Origin: Termitomyces sp. T153
Lineage: Eukaryota; Basidiomycota; Agaricomycetes; Agaricales; Lyophyllaceae
Direction: 5' to 3'
Assembly (NCBI GenBank): GCA_018296165.2
Contig: JACKQL020000002.1
Coordinates: 62,001-126,000, forward strand
DNA length: 64,000 nucleotides
In this document: in pieces, positions 35,520 through 46,762 of the stretch
How the letters are laid out: the number at the start of each line of letters is the position of its first letter
Numbering within the stretch: the stretch's first letter is position 1
Position numbers and translations under genes: made by a program
Notes under the pieces: model-generated
What the model was told of the DNA's origin: nothing
Database searches by the model: none
What the model saw: only the letters and a program-made list of their open reading frames with translations

Positions 35520-36080
35520 TACAGTGACAACCAATAGATTATTGATTCCCAAATCAATATATATACAGATCCTATGCACTTGCTTCAGAATGCACTCTAG
35601 ATTATTTGATTCCTATACAAATTGTTATGTAACAAATCAAACAAAATATCTGGTCATTGGAACAGCCTTTAACCCTCTACTAAAATCTTAACTAATACTT
35701 GATATGTCCACTGGATTTGATAACTGCATGAATTTTCATTGTCATGCCTTCTATCAGCTTCTAGTATGTCTCTGTAGGGATGCTCTTCCATTCCTCTTTC
35801 ACTCTCTGCTACAACCTATGGAATCCCTTTGATGGTGTTGGATATTAATCCAACTTCTTCAAGTACACCTACAGGTGTTCAATAGGATTGATGTCTGAGG
35901 CTTGTGTAAGCCAGAAAGGCACTTGAATGTTGTTGTCCTCAAACTATGAGGCACTTTCTGCCAAAATGGAGCAATTCTGGTCCTTCCAATTACTCCCATG
36001 GGCCTTTACTCTCTTTTACCCTCAATCACTCCTTGAGCTATTTTTGGTATGAGCATTTTAGTCATGAATATTAGCACCAG
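35520..36080 (-). mobile_element. Tc1/mariner remnant 3' of NLR3
   Basis: The TA-CAGTG end is at 35,520-35,526, 50 bp after the NLR stop, as at NLR2. The minus strand then carries the transposase C-terminal pieces (QVPFWLTQASDINP, EHL, LKKLD and EEWK-I) with stops. It is the best preserved of the three remnants besides 2.3 kb. Confidence 0.7.
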
Positions 36081-37590
36081 TGTAATTTAAAATTAATCAA
36101 AATCCTGTTTACTGGCACTTTATCATTAACATCTAGAAGTGAACATTCAAGTTATTGTTTGAGGTGTGTGAAAGTACCAACTACCTCCCCATCACTCATG
36201 TACAATGTCTTATGCATCACTTTTCTTCAAATGTAAACTTATGCACTGTATGACCACAATATGTGAGTGTTTATATTCATATGTGCATGCAGGACTGCAG
36301 TTACTACTTTTGGTGCAGTGAGTACTTTGAACCTTCTCTATCATGATAGTCTCATCACTGGTCTGTTACCTACTGCTAGATTGCACTGGGTAAGTATGAC
36401 AATGAATTTACCTCAGAATTGAACCAGAGCTGACTCAAGCCTATACCAGTGCAAATTGTTCATCCTTCTGACAAATGATAAGATTAATGATTATGGCTGA
36501 TCCTTTCATGATTGTGGATAGGCCACTCAAACACATTGATTGAGATGCTCATGTTTGACATACTCATTTTCTGTATGATGGTGTTCAAGTTGTTGAGATA
36601 GTATAATAGAGGTTTGGAACTTTCTTTTCAAGGTTTTTCTACATGATAGTACAGTATAATTTTTGTGTAAATCTTCCTTCTAGAATTCAAATTCTACTTA
36701 GGTTCAATATACTTTGGACAAGTGGATCATACTGCTAGTTCCAGTATAGTTGAGGCATTGTCATTGTCATTGTGGAATTATGGTTGTTGAGCTTGTGACT
36801 GTCCTTGTATTTTATGTAGGCATAAGTATACTCTCTATTCCTCTGACATTCAACCAACTCCCATGCTGACTTTACTTATTAACACCTGCTATATTTACCT
36901 CCAATTTCAAAGAACTACTGCCAACCTAATCCACCAACTAGATGTATCTATTTAATTTCACATCAAAGTCATAATGCATAAGTACTATGTAAATCATACA
37001 CATATGTGAACTACAATAAATTACATCAATAACCAATCAAAGAAAAATTCACAACAAAGGTGGGTTCATGTACTTTTAGGATGGCTGAGAGCTGTTTCCA
37101 TGTAGTGCATATATATCACATAGAGACATACATATTTAGTGTGTCATACAGTACAGCAGAGCATGCTTTGTGTGGTATTCTATGTCACTGGCAGAGTCTG
37201 CTACACCATAGCAGAATCCCCACAATGTAACATATGATATGGGTGCCATGGAGGCCATACATTGTGCTGTAATATACATATCCAGTGGAGGCCTTTGACC
37301 AGGATCTGGAGCTGCTAATACAATCAGGTCTGTTGCAATTACCATTAGCTGGAAGCCACTTGAATGGACACATTTGGCCCAGATTCTCTCCACATGGCAA
37401 GATGGGAAAAGTGATATGAAGATCTATTTTTAACTCAAGAAATAATAATTAAGGAACAGAAACACAGCATCATGCCAGTTTAACAAAATCAATGGAGAAC
37501 ACATCACATTGGTGTTTTCTTAGATTGAACTTGAGGCAATGATAAGAAGCAATGTAAAAGAATGATTGGGAAACCATAGTGAGAGTTTTT
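36081..37590. repeat. CpG-free repeat flank of NLR3
   Basis: The first kilobase matches 27,336-28,300. From about 37,120 to 37,590 I see no gene. Confidence 0.5.
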
Positions 37591-37599
37591 TTGGCAAGC

Positions 37600-38270
37600 A
37601 TTGCAGGAAGAAATTTGATTACTTGAGTCACTAAATATCTTGTGTTGGCCCATCCACTGATGGAGAGAAGGGGCTGAACTCAGGCCACTAGTGCTGTGAA
37701 GTCCTGAAGAGCCAGATGCTTGCACATTCTGTACCACCTGTCAGCTGTGTCAACAGGTGAAAGGGGGCAATCAACCCCCTTCAGGGAAGTTGCACTCCCT
37801 GCCCATACCAGTAAAACCCTGGAATTTGATAGGGATGGACTTCATAGGTCTGTTCCCTCAGTTGAAAGGGTATAACTACCTGTGGGTAGTTATATGTCAG
37901 ATGATGAGCATGGTGCACCTTATCCCAGTGCACACTACTATGACAGCATTGCAGCTGTCCTGGATCTACATGTGTGAGATTGTGAGGCTACATGGCCTCC
38001 CAAGCTCAATCATCAGCAATCAGGATTCAAAGTTCATGTCCAAATGGTGGCATGAACTTCACAAGTTGTTAGGAGCAAAGCTCCTAATGTCTACATTGTT
38101 CCATCTGCAGATGGACAGTCAGACTGAATGTGCCAATAGAAACATTAGTCAGATCCTTCATACTGTGGTACAACCAGACCAAAAGGATTGGTTAAATTGT
38201 ATAGACTTAATGGAATTTGCAATAAATGCAAGTATCTCTGAAATGATGTGCTTTGCACCATTGATTTAGC
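37600..38270 (+). mobile_element. Ty3/gypsy integrase fragment
   Basis: An H2C2-like lead-in with YWP-type sequence is frameshifted. Then a 170-residue open stretch forms an integrase core: PWNLIGMDFIG (first Asp), VVICQMMSMVHLIP, IVRLHGLPSSIISNQDSKF (second catalytic Asp position is Asn in SNQD), and a HLQMDSQTECANRNISQIL end with the catalytic Glu. It is cut off at FAPLI. No LTR or reverse transcriptase is adjacent, so it is an inactive fragment. Confidence 0.85.
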
Positions 38271-39200
38271 AGTGTAAAATTCAATGAGTATGCACTGCTG
38301 TTTGTGAGTTTAAGGCCTATGGCCCTTGTCTTACACATGGTTTCCTCTAGTTCACCATTTTCAGTATTGGCTAGCATGGAGCCCTTTGTGTTGAGGTCTG
38401 CCAGTGCCCTGTTGAGGGCTTCATGGAGGTTGGTGGTCGTCACAGGTGAGGGGTCTTTGGGGGTGGTAGTATTGTTGTGGTGAAATGTTACTAGTACCAT
38501 TCAAGCACTTTGGAGAACTCTTTGCTGGACTTGTGTGTGTTCTGCACTTGTGAGGGCATCAGGGCTTGCTGTGGGAGTGGTACCTGGTGAAGGAGTGGGG
38601 GGTAGACAGCCTTGGGATTTTAAAATTGAGGCCCAGGTGGTGGTGGGCATGGGTGTGACTGCTGGTGTCAATGGGGTGTTGATTAGCTTGTATGATGGTG
38701 CCTAACAAGCTTGTGACACCCTCCAGCATTGTAGAGGCTGACTGGATGGCGAGGGACAATTCTGCTCTCTTGGCATTGTTAGCCACCAAGAAGTCTACCA
38801 TCTTACCAAGCTTCTCCACTAGGCTACCAATCTTATTCAATGTCTTTGTGGCTACAGCTTCTGCCAAGGTGTCTGAAACAATATCTGTGATATCAGCATC
38901 CAAAAGGCAACTGCGATAACGGTGTGCTTCAATTCTGGGCCCTTGGTGGTGAGCATGACGGTAGCAAGGATGTTTGATGTTCATGAGTTTGGAGCAACTG
39001 TAGGGGTCAGTGGCCAGGATCAAACCTTTTGATTCCAACAATTTGCGGGCTTCCTGCACTGATTTAACCGGACCAGTGTCGATTGCCATGAGGGATTTCA
39101 GGTCAGTGTGGGTCGGAAGTGTTCGGGAACGATCCGGGATCCCACTCTGGGTGGAACCACTAGTGGGGGGGCCCGCTGACGATGTTCTTAGAGGAGACAT
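38207..39200 (-). pseudogene. Retroelement ORF1-like helical protein, disrupted
   Basis: The 213-residue start portion (39200-38559) has a Ser/Pro N-terminus, QEARKLLESKGLIL, a D-Y-C-SKL segment and long amphipathic helices (TLAEAVATKTLNKIGSLVEKL). A shifted frame continues with NLHEALNRALADLNTKG. I associate this layout with repetitive Agaricomycete ORFs that precede reverse-transcriptase genes, but I cannot prove it. The CpG border at about 38,900 falls inside the reading frame: its first 300 bases have CpG, and the remainder hardly any. Confidence 0.45.
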
Positions 39201-39344
39201 CGGAGGGGGAGCAGGAGAGTTGCTGATGATAGTTGGGCCTTATAGGGCAGCTCGAGAACTAGGAGGCGAAGGGGAAAGCAGAGCGAGTAGGGGTAGGTAC
39301 GCTAGCTACTACCAAAAACTACTAGAACCCTGGACGGGATGATG

Positions 39345-40440
39345 GTGGTTTAGGATCAAGAAGCATTTTTCCCCCGCTTGTTTGCGTCGTGTGATACGAA
39401 TACTCACGATTTTCTAATGATATCAATAAAAACAAAGATTTGTTCAACCAACATTGATGTACATACATATTCTCTCTTAGCTGAGGGCAAAGTATTCATC
39501 AAGAATTAGCATATTAATAAGTAGTATCTCCATACTTCAAACGTGTTGTGCTCAGATAACATTCCACATGTTATGACACGGATATATTCCGAGCCCGAGC
39601 CCGAATCGGGGCACACCGAAATCTGTTCCAAGTAGCGCCGTGCCACAGCCTTCGCAAGTTTTGGCTGCCCGAAGAATGATCTGGGGCGCTTTACCGTAGA
39701 CCTTTGTTCAAGGTAGTTGCTTAGCACCACATGCACTTGCGAGTCTTTTTTTTCTCAACTACCGGAAAGACTGGGGATTGACAAAATGTCGTTTGATCGT
39801 GATGCAATGGCTATTCAGTAGCGCCCGCCCGGCACGTGCTTTCCACAGCATTTCAAGGTTTCACCATATGTAATCATATCTCGACAGAATCGTCTGTGTC
39901 CAAGTCGCTGCCAGCATGAAATAGAGCCCTGGGATGGGCGCTCGACGTAAATAAAATTAGAGATGAGTACGAGCCTAGGAAGACGTTCGACGAACAATTG
40001 GAGGCGTTTTTGGAGTTGTAATGTCACGATCAGGACGATAGATTGACTCGACGCTTCGTATCCGGCCGCAATTCAGTCTGATTTGATGTGGGTACGTTAC
40101 CCTTGTCTGAGGGGTCCAAGAACAGCCCCAAGACCAATCCCAGGGATCCGACAGAGCGACGAGGTAACGATCACTTGATCCATTGTGATAAAGTTACGAC
40201 ACCACGGTCGAGCTAGAATTAGGAAACTAGGGTCAGATAGATCGCATGTGTACTAGTTTCATTGGCTAATAAGGGAGTCAAGCAAACAAGACTTCATTCA
40301 ATTCACAGCTTGGCGAGCCTCGTTGTCAGCTAGTCCTACGACTGGCAGAAGGTGTATTACACTTCGCCGGTCTTTTAGCCTCTTTCGTGCTCATCCACCA
40401 ACTAAGAGAATCCGCTCTTCACGTCTCGAGAAAAATGATC
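39345..40440. other. Intergenic; includes a dispersed repeat at 39,580-39,860
   Basis: No gene. 39,580-39,860 matches the block at 18,810-19,060 (and 11,690-11,940 inverted), the only copy outside the inverted arms. CpG content is normal from here on. Confidence 0.55.
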
Positions 40441-40447
40441 GTTGACT

Positions 40448-41335
40448 CTATCGACTTCGTACGAAACTCGCAGCAGGTCCATTCCGTCTCATAACACCCA
40501 GGTTTACTACAAGAACACCAACATGAGCACTGGGCCAGACATGAGAGCTGGGCACGTACCGGGTCGTCGTTCCCATCCTCGTTTCTTGGGACCAGGGCCT
40601 TTAAGGCCCAGACTGCGGTCAAGAAACTTCCTGACTTTGGTTGTTGGTAGTGTAGACGCCCCAGCAACTGCACCGGATGACAGCGTTCTAATTGTACGTG
40701 ACCTATTACCGGTGCATCTTCAGTATGGATACATCCCAAGAAGTAGACACGTACCCAATGAGGACATCTTTGGGCGCTGCATCACTGCGGGCTCGTTTTC
40801 TGGGTTTACTGCGCGTGGCCGGGTCTTCCTTTGTTTTGCGTTTCGAGGCTGCTTTTGTGTTTGTAGAGGCAAATACGGAGGTGAAGAGGTGGTCTGGAAG
40901 ATGGTTGGGATTGGTTGTTGGGGTAGTTTCTTCATCAGTATCCATTGCTTCATCGTCATCCTCCAAGTCTGCATCTAAATTATCGCTTCCTTGCCCCGAG
41001 TCATCATCAGCTAGACCCTTGAACTCTTCTCCATCCTCATCACCGTCACCATCCATCTCCTCGGTTGCCTCTTGCATAGCCCTCTCCATTCGAGCCAAAA
41101 GATTCGCATCGCCATCATTACGCTTTTCCCACTTGCGCTTGCTGTTCTCCGCCTGCGCTTTCAACCTCTGATCTTTTTCCTTGTTTCGCAGCTTTTTCTT
41201 TATTTTCTCCGCGGCGTGAGCTCGTTGCAGCGCGTCATCGCCTTGTTTTATGCTCCGTTTTGATTGGGCGAGTGAAACGGTCTCTGGTGCGTCGTCTTCA
41301 CTACTGGAAGCAGAATCCTCATGAGATAGTGCCAT
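40448..41335 (-). CDS. Candidate U3 snoRNA-associated nucleolar protein (Utp16/Bud21-like)
   Basis: Exon 1 (41335 to about 40770) encodes an N-terminal Ser/acidic segment and a Lys/Arg-rich helix (HAAEKIKKKLRNKEKDQRLK). Next come acidic runs, NPNHLPDHLFTSVFAST, and KDVLIG before a GTACGT donor. Exon 2 continues SRTIRTLSSGAV, KVRKFLDRSLGLKG and KKRGWERRP. A last exon gives NLGVMRRNGPAASFVRSR and a stop at 40,448. The exon 2/3 junction is uncertain (GTACGT would break the frame; GTGCCC keeps it). The pattern suits nucleolar 18S rRNA processing factors of the U3 snoRNA-associated family, a call from layout rather than strong motifs. Confidence 0.6.
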
Positions 41336-41339
41336 GTGA

Positions 41340-42515
41340 GATGTACTAAATATGTAGTGTTAATACTGATGCGGTGAAGATACCGTTGTGACTTACTTTG
41401 ATATTCTGAACAACTTATGAGAACGTTGGGTTGTTGGAACTGACAAGGAATCGATCGATTTTTCACACGATGTAATCGAAAATGGTCACAAACTGACCAG
41501 GTTACTCTGGACTTGGACGTGGGATAATTGCGCGTGGACGTAGCTGACCCAGCGTCTCACATGCAGCAGCAATGATTTGTTTCTCGTCCTCAATGACACC
41601 GTGCACAGCCAACAGTTACACTTACTCGGTAAATCTCAGGCTGCAACCCCGTTCAATTCGACAGACGCCCACACCTGTACTTGTGATGAGTTGAAGGCTA
41701 TGATCCCTTACGTTGCACTGGCTTTTCAGACTTCATGGATCGAGAGCTTCGTTTCAAGACCACATAATACAGTAACAAGGGCGAGCAAGGCACAGTCATT
41801 CTGTATCATAACTTAGATGCAGCTAACAACCTACACACTTGAAACCCATAGATCTACGGACACACATAGGAACGTATTCCCCATACGAAAAACATGAAAC
41901 TAAAATCTACGGTCTCACCTGTGGTACAGTAAGGTGCCGATGGGCTGCTTATCGGGCCGCTGCGTTTAGGGTGAAACTTCTACTATGAGCCTAGAATTTG
42001 TGGGTGAGCACAGTTTTCTCTTCAAAGCTAATGGCTACTCTATATCAAGTTGGTTTGTTTCTTGCAACGCACACCCATTTAGTATCAGCGTCAATCTCTA
42101 TATGAAGTATGACTCATATGTAGAGAACGCCAGGATATCGATCCGACATCTGAATACAAGCATCGTGAGTTTCTGTACTCTTCCCAGAAAAAAATGTGAT
42201 CGGCTACATCTCAGCCGAGCAATTTTGTGTGTCTGTCAGAGCTGTGCTACAATAATAGATCAAGAATGTAAATTTAGAGCAGGGCCTGTACTTGGTCTAT
42301 TCATCCTGATTCATGCTCCTCCGTATCTAGAGGAGATTATCCCTGAACCAATCCCCGGTGGGTTTCAAACTAGTCCCCGTTCTGACTCGAACGTTCGGCG
42401 CAATAACTAACTTCCGTGGCGCAACACGTGAAGCTGTACAACATTTACTTATAAATTCACACATAAACCAACTCTACTGCCACTGTTGTTGCCCTTCATA
42501 TCACTGATCCAACTC
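41340..42515. other. Intergenic, no supported gene
   Basis: Short plus-strand frames (41,577-41,816 and 41,985-42,410) have no recognisable domain. I see nothing else but ordinary intergenic sequence upstream of the P450. Confidence 0.4.
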
Positions 42516-42519
42516 AAGC

Positions 42520-44931
42520 ATGCTGCTTCGTCTGTTTTTTACATCGGTTGCTCTCGGCCTATTCTATCGTATAGGACGCTGGGTGTTCGAATTATTCTTC
42601 GTAGAATCACCATTCAAGTATATACACGGGCCCCCATCGGAATCTTGGTTCAAAGGTGAGAGTGGTTGTGTCCCTTTCAGGCACCTTCCGATGTGTTTTC
42701 AAGGTAATCTTGGTCAACTTTTTAATTCAAAGGGCCTTCCCTTTCACCAAGAGCTCGTTGAGCGTTTCGGGGGGATGGTCAAAGTCCATGGATTTTTCGG
42801 GGTGAGTCACCACTGTCACCTCTTGGTCGAGTCGAAACCTCAAACGCATGATCAGGACGAACAGCTTTACGTTTCCGATCCGAGGGCTCTCCACAGTATC
42901 ATAGTTAAAGACCAAGACGCATTTGAAGAAACGGCCGTTTTCGTAGAGTGAGTACCCAAGCAGTCTCTACGACTTTCGCTGGCTAAGCAAGAGTATTGGA
43001 AGAACAAATAAAGCTATTTTCGGTCCGGGATTAGTGGCGACAATCGGTCTGCTTCTTCTGTCCAATAATATGACGAAGGCTCATTTTCTTCTAGGGGACC
43101 ATCACAAGAAGCAAAGGAAGATTGTCAACCCCGTTTTTTCCGTAACTCAACTTCGGCAGTTAACCCCAATTATATATGAAGTTGCAGACAAAGTATGTTT
43201 ACTCTTGAGTCATAGTTCGTTTCCTGTTCCTGTTTCTGATTCTGCAGCAGCTATCAGGTGTTCTCGATAGAGAGGCTACGCGCTGCGAGGAAGAGACTGG
43301 TAGGAGCGTTCTGGACATGTCCGAATGGATGTCCCGAGTAGCTCTGGAGACGGTGGGTCAGACCATTCTGGGGTACTCATTCGATCCACTCGACTCTCCG
43401 GCCACAAATCCATACACAGCTGCTGTCAAAGAACTTATGTATGATTCAAATACTCGTACAAAACTCTGGTCATTTTCTGACAAATTTATCCCTCTAGTCC
43501 AACCATCTTCTCTCTTTCTCTTGTTCGGCAATTCGCTCCTTTCCTATCGCGACTCGGCACTCCCGCGTTCAGGAGAAAACTGGTTGAATGGACTCCTAAT
43601 CAAGCCGTTCAAAAGGTCAAAAGTATGTCCGATGTGATGCATGAAACAGCTCTCGAAATTCTGCGAAGGAAGCGGGAGGACATCACTCATGAGATTGAAA
43701 CTGAGTCTCTCGAGTCATCCCCTGCAAAGGACATTATTAGCGTCTTACGTGAGTCATATTCATTACATCTCATCCGCGCGGCTGAAACCGGATTCATGCA
43801 GTACGTGCGAACAACCGAGCGACTGCCGCTGAGAAGCTCAGCGAGGCAGAGTTGACTGGACAGATGACGTGAGTCAACGTTCACTGCGGACGCAGGTGAT
43901 ACTCGTGCTAATCACAGTTCTGTCTAGCGTCCTTATCTTCGGAGCGCAGGACACGACATCTTCTGCTCTTTCCAGGATACTCTACCTCTTGTCAATACAC
44001 CCTGCTGTTCAAGAAAAAGTCCGGGACGAAATCCGCGAGAAGCTCCGTCTGCAGCGGGCCGAAGGTGATTTTTCTGGGCGTTTGAACTATGATGATGTTA
44101 TGGCTTTGCCTATTCTGGATGCCATAATCAAAGAAACCCTCCGACTGTAAGTCATATTTCTAGACTAGCGCTAGTTCTGTATGCTTATGTTGACACCTTG
44201 CAGGTATCCACCGGTTCCTTTTGTGCGACGCACGTAAGCTCGACTTCTGTTCTTCGGCAGAGTCCGAAAACTCACTTACCTGCATAGAGCTGTGAAAGAA
44301 AAGACTATTCCGTACTCAGATGCCGACGGAGATCTTCACCCTTCGACAGTCACGATACCCGTTGGAACAACCGTTTTCGTCGGCATTGCGGGCAGCAACC
44401 GCCTTGAGTCCGTATGGGGTCCTGACGCGAAGGAATGGAGACCTGAGCGATGGTTGACGGAAGCTGTCCCTACATCAAATTCTCAAGTACGTCTGCCAGG
44501 AATCTATTCTGGAATGTGAGTCATGAGACAAAAAATGGATGTATCACCCTTTGCTCATCACCTTTATTTGTCAGGATGTCGTTCCTTGGTGGCGGGAGGT
44601 CGTGTGTGTGAGTAATCAGCTGTCTTCCCTCTACATACAATTGTTGACATTTTCGCGCAGCGGTTACAAGTTTGCGCAAGTAGAAATGAGTAAGCGAAAC
44701 TGCGCATACTAGATCTCACTCTCCATCTGACCTCATTTCTCAGAGATTTTACTGTCCGTCTTGCTCACCAGCTTTGAATTCTCTTCGACGGACGACAAGA
44801 TTGTGTGGAACCTTTCTCAAATTATCTCGCCATCTGTGCAAACATCCCGGATGACTCCCACAGGGCCTGTGACAGACGAAAAGAAAGGTCTTCCTTTGGT
44901 TGTCCGCCGTCTGGCTGACGAAGAAAATTGA
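42520..44931 (+). CDS. Cytochrome P450 monooxygenase, 567 aa, 14 exons
   Basis: Exons: 42520-42655, 42704-42801, 42856-42947, 43003-43046, 43095-43192, 43248-43438, 43498-43748, 43802-43868, 43928-44146, 44204-44233, 44288-44515, 44575-44607, 44661-44689, 44744-44931. All phases agree. An N-terminal membrane anchor (about 1-25) precedes the FKYIHGPPSESWFKGNLGQ hinge. Key motifs are I-helix GAQDTT (331-336), ETLR (395-398), PERW, and heme loop FLGGGRSC with Cys495 as the thiolate ligand. The family is typical of fungal class II microsomal P450s using CPR. The substrate is unknown, and no biosynthetic cluster partners are adjacent. The GGRSC-V junction and a 29-nt exon show very fine exon splitting around the heme region. 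Confidence 0.9.
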
Positions 44932-45374
44932 TGTCGGACGCTGTAAAATTCTCATTCTGAACATTGTACAAGTACCAAATATTCCAGATTAGTGATTGCT
45001 TAAAATCCAAGTTTCATAGGCAGAGTATCAGCATGTAGCCCTAGCATATAGACCCATCTTCAACTCGTAGCTTCTAAAATTCTAATCTGTGTAGATGTAG
45101 AGTCAAAAATAATAACAGACATGTTGTGCTTCAAGTCGAATAGTCTGAGGCTTGACATGGTCATCATGGGCCTTTGTAAAATGGTTTACTGTGAGTATAC
45201 CAGGTTTTCAACAATGAATAAACACTATTCGAGGTTAATAACAAAATAAAACAAATGGGAGTTGGCTCAGAACAAATATTTCTTTCAGATCTGCGGAGTT
45301 GATGCCTTCACGTTGTCGGAGTATCCAGGGGAGCTATTTCAGATAGTTCCAAGGTAGAAAAATGCCAAAAAGCA
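44932..45374. other. 3' region of the P450, no gene
   Basis: No supported gene before the tRNA. Confidence 0.4.
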
Positions 45375-45462
45375 GGGCCTCACTGGGAGTTGAACCCAGG
45401 ACCTCCTCGAGAGTTGGTACTTAAAGCCCAAACGAGGAATCATACTACTAGACCATAAGGCC
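45375..45462 (-). tRNA. tRNA-Pro(UGG) with a 16-nt intron
   Basis: Minus strand: acceptor GGCCTTA pairs with TGAGGCC (one G-U). The D arm is GTCTAGTAGTATGA and the anticodon stem CCTCG pairs with CGAGG. The loop reads TTTGGG, giving anticodon TGG. The T arm is CTGGG-TTCAACT-CCCAG. Removing CTTTAAGTACCAACTC leaves a 72-nt mature body with a 7-nt anticodon loop. The intron holds CCAA, which can pair with the anticodon TTGG, as expected for eukaryotic pre-tRNA introns cut by the splicing endonuclease. An A box and a B box (GGTTCAACTCC) are present for Pol III. Confidence 0.88.
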
Positions 45463-45469
45463 TTGAGAA

Positions 45470-46760
45470 CAGAGCAATGTAACCGCATGGAGAATAATTC
45501 TTTAAGATCACGCGCAGATACAATAAGTCCGAGTTCCGACCCGACATTCGAGCCGGTATGGAGACTCAAAGCCAAGCATTGGTATGAAATCTTCTTTTCC
45601 TCTGCCGACTGACCTTTTTATGACCTCCCTTTTCGGCCGACACAATAAGTATGTACTGGCATCATGGCATGTATCTACATTCATCACCGACAGTCTTCCT
45701 CGCAGTTTTATCAAGACAATTGCCTCTGGTAACATGATCAGATACCAGTGTGCCTTTGAATTCCTTTCAGGCAACTATGGCGATGTGTCAATGCCACTGA
45801 CCTAGACGACTACATACTTGGTAATCATTGCCAGCACTGCTTGTCAGATAATCTTCAAACTGTTCTATCAGAACATCACTAGCATACCCGTTCTCAGATC
45901 GTGCTTTTTGCCACTGCGGTGACACCCTCCTTCTGAGAACTACGTATGATACAAAAGTGTAATCACTGCTCATAGATGTCCTCTCGAAGTCTATCTTATC
46001 GATTCGAAAGGTCAACGGTTCACATGTGTACATATTAACTGGGGACTACACCAGCCACCCCACAATCTTTTGCTAGGTCAACAAAGAACGCCAATTTCGG
46101 ACAGCATGAATTTACTCAAGGAGTTTGTGAAGAATTTGTTTGGATACACGCTTAAGCCTTGTGTCCTTGAAAGTACAAGTGACTGTCATTTCATTTCCTC
46201 TGTCCCTGAATCAATGTGTTGATTCGCTTCTCCGAGTTCGGAGACTTACAAACCAGAACAGACAGAACAGACAAGAGCCTTCTAGGGTGTTCTAATCAGT
46301 TCCTTGGCGAGAAAACATTCATGATCCATGTCGATATGGATTATAGAGAGTTTTCCAGAAGGCACTCCAAGACACCCTCAAAGTCAGCCATGAATTGAGT
46401 GACCGTGCATGTACCACGCGTGTTTTTCTTTCTCTCCACAAGGGTGGTCATTGCCAAATCAGGCGCAAATGTGTGGAAAAAGTGGAATGGGTATAGATCC
46501 GACGCGTGCCTGTCCGCTTTTAGACCGTGCCAAAAGGCAGCAAAAGGCCAACCAAGACCATCAATAACGTTCTTTCATCCCATCACCAATTTCTTTGCAT
46601 CGACGAAGCGCCATGGAGGCTTGAGCTGCTGAGGTCCCAAGGGTCCTCCCCTACTCAATCCACTTTGTCATTCTAATCCTTGGTCACTCGACCGACTCTC
46701 GAGCGTCGAACTTTCGTTTCAACCCTTTATCACCCGTATGACGGGGCCTCAGTAAGGCCC
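45470..46760. other. Intergenic, no supported gene
   Basis: Several short frames occur without domain similarity or splice structure. The last 150 bases form the GCN2 5' region. Confidence 0.4.
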
Positions 46761-46762
46761 AT

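Noticed and set aside
37757..38269. Integrase frame as a domesticated gene
   Set aside because: The second catalytic Asp position is Asn, the frame stops before the domain ends, and it is surrounded by other decayed repeats.
42340..42400. Possible tRNA with a GTTC-like box near 42,385
   Set aside because: No acceptor or anticodon stem could be folded around it.
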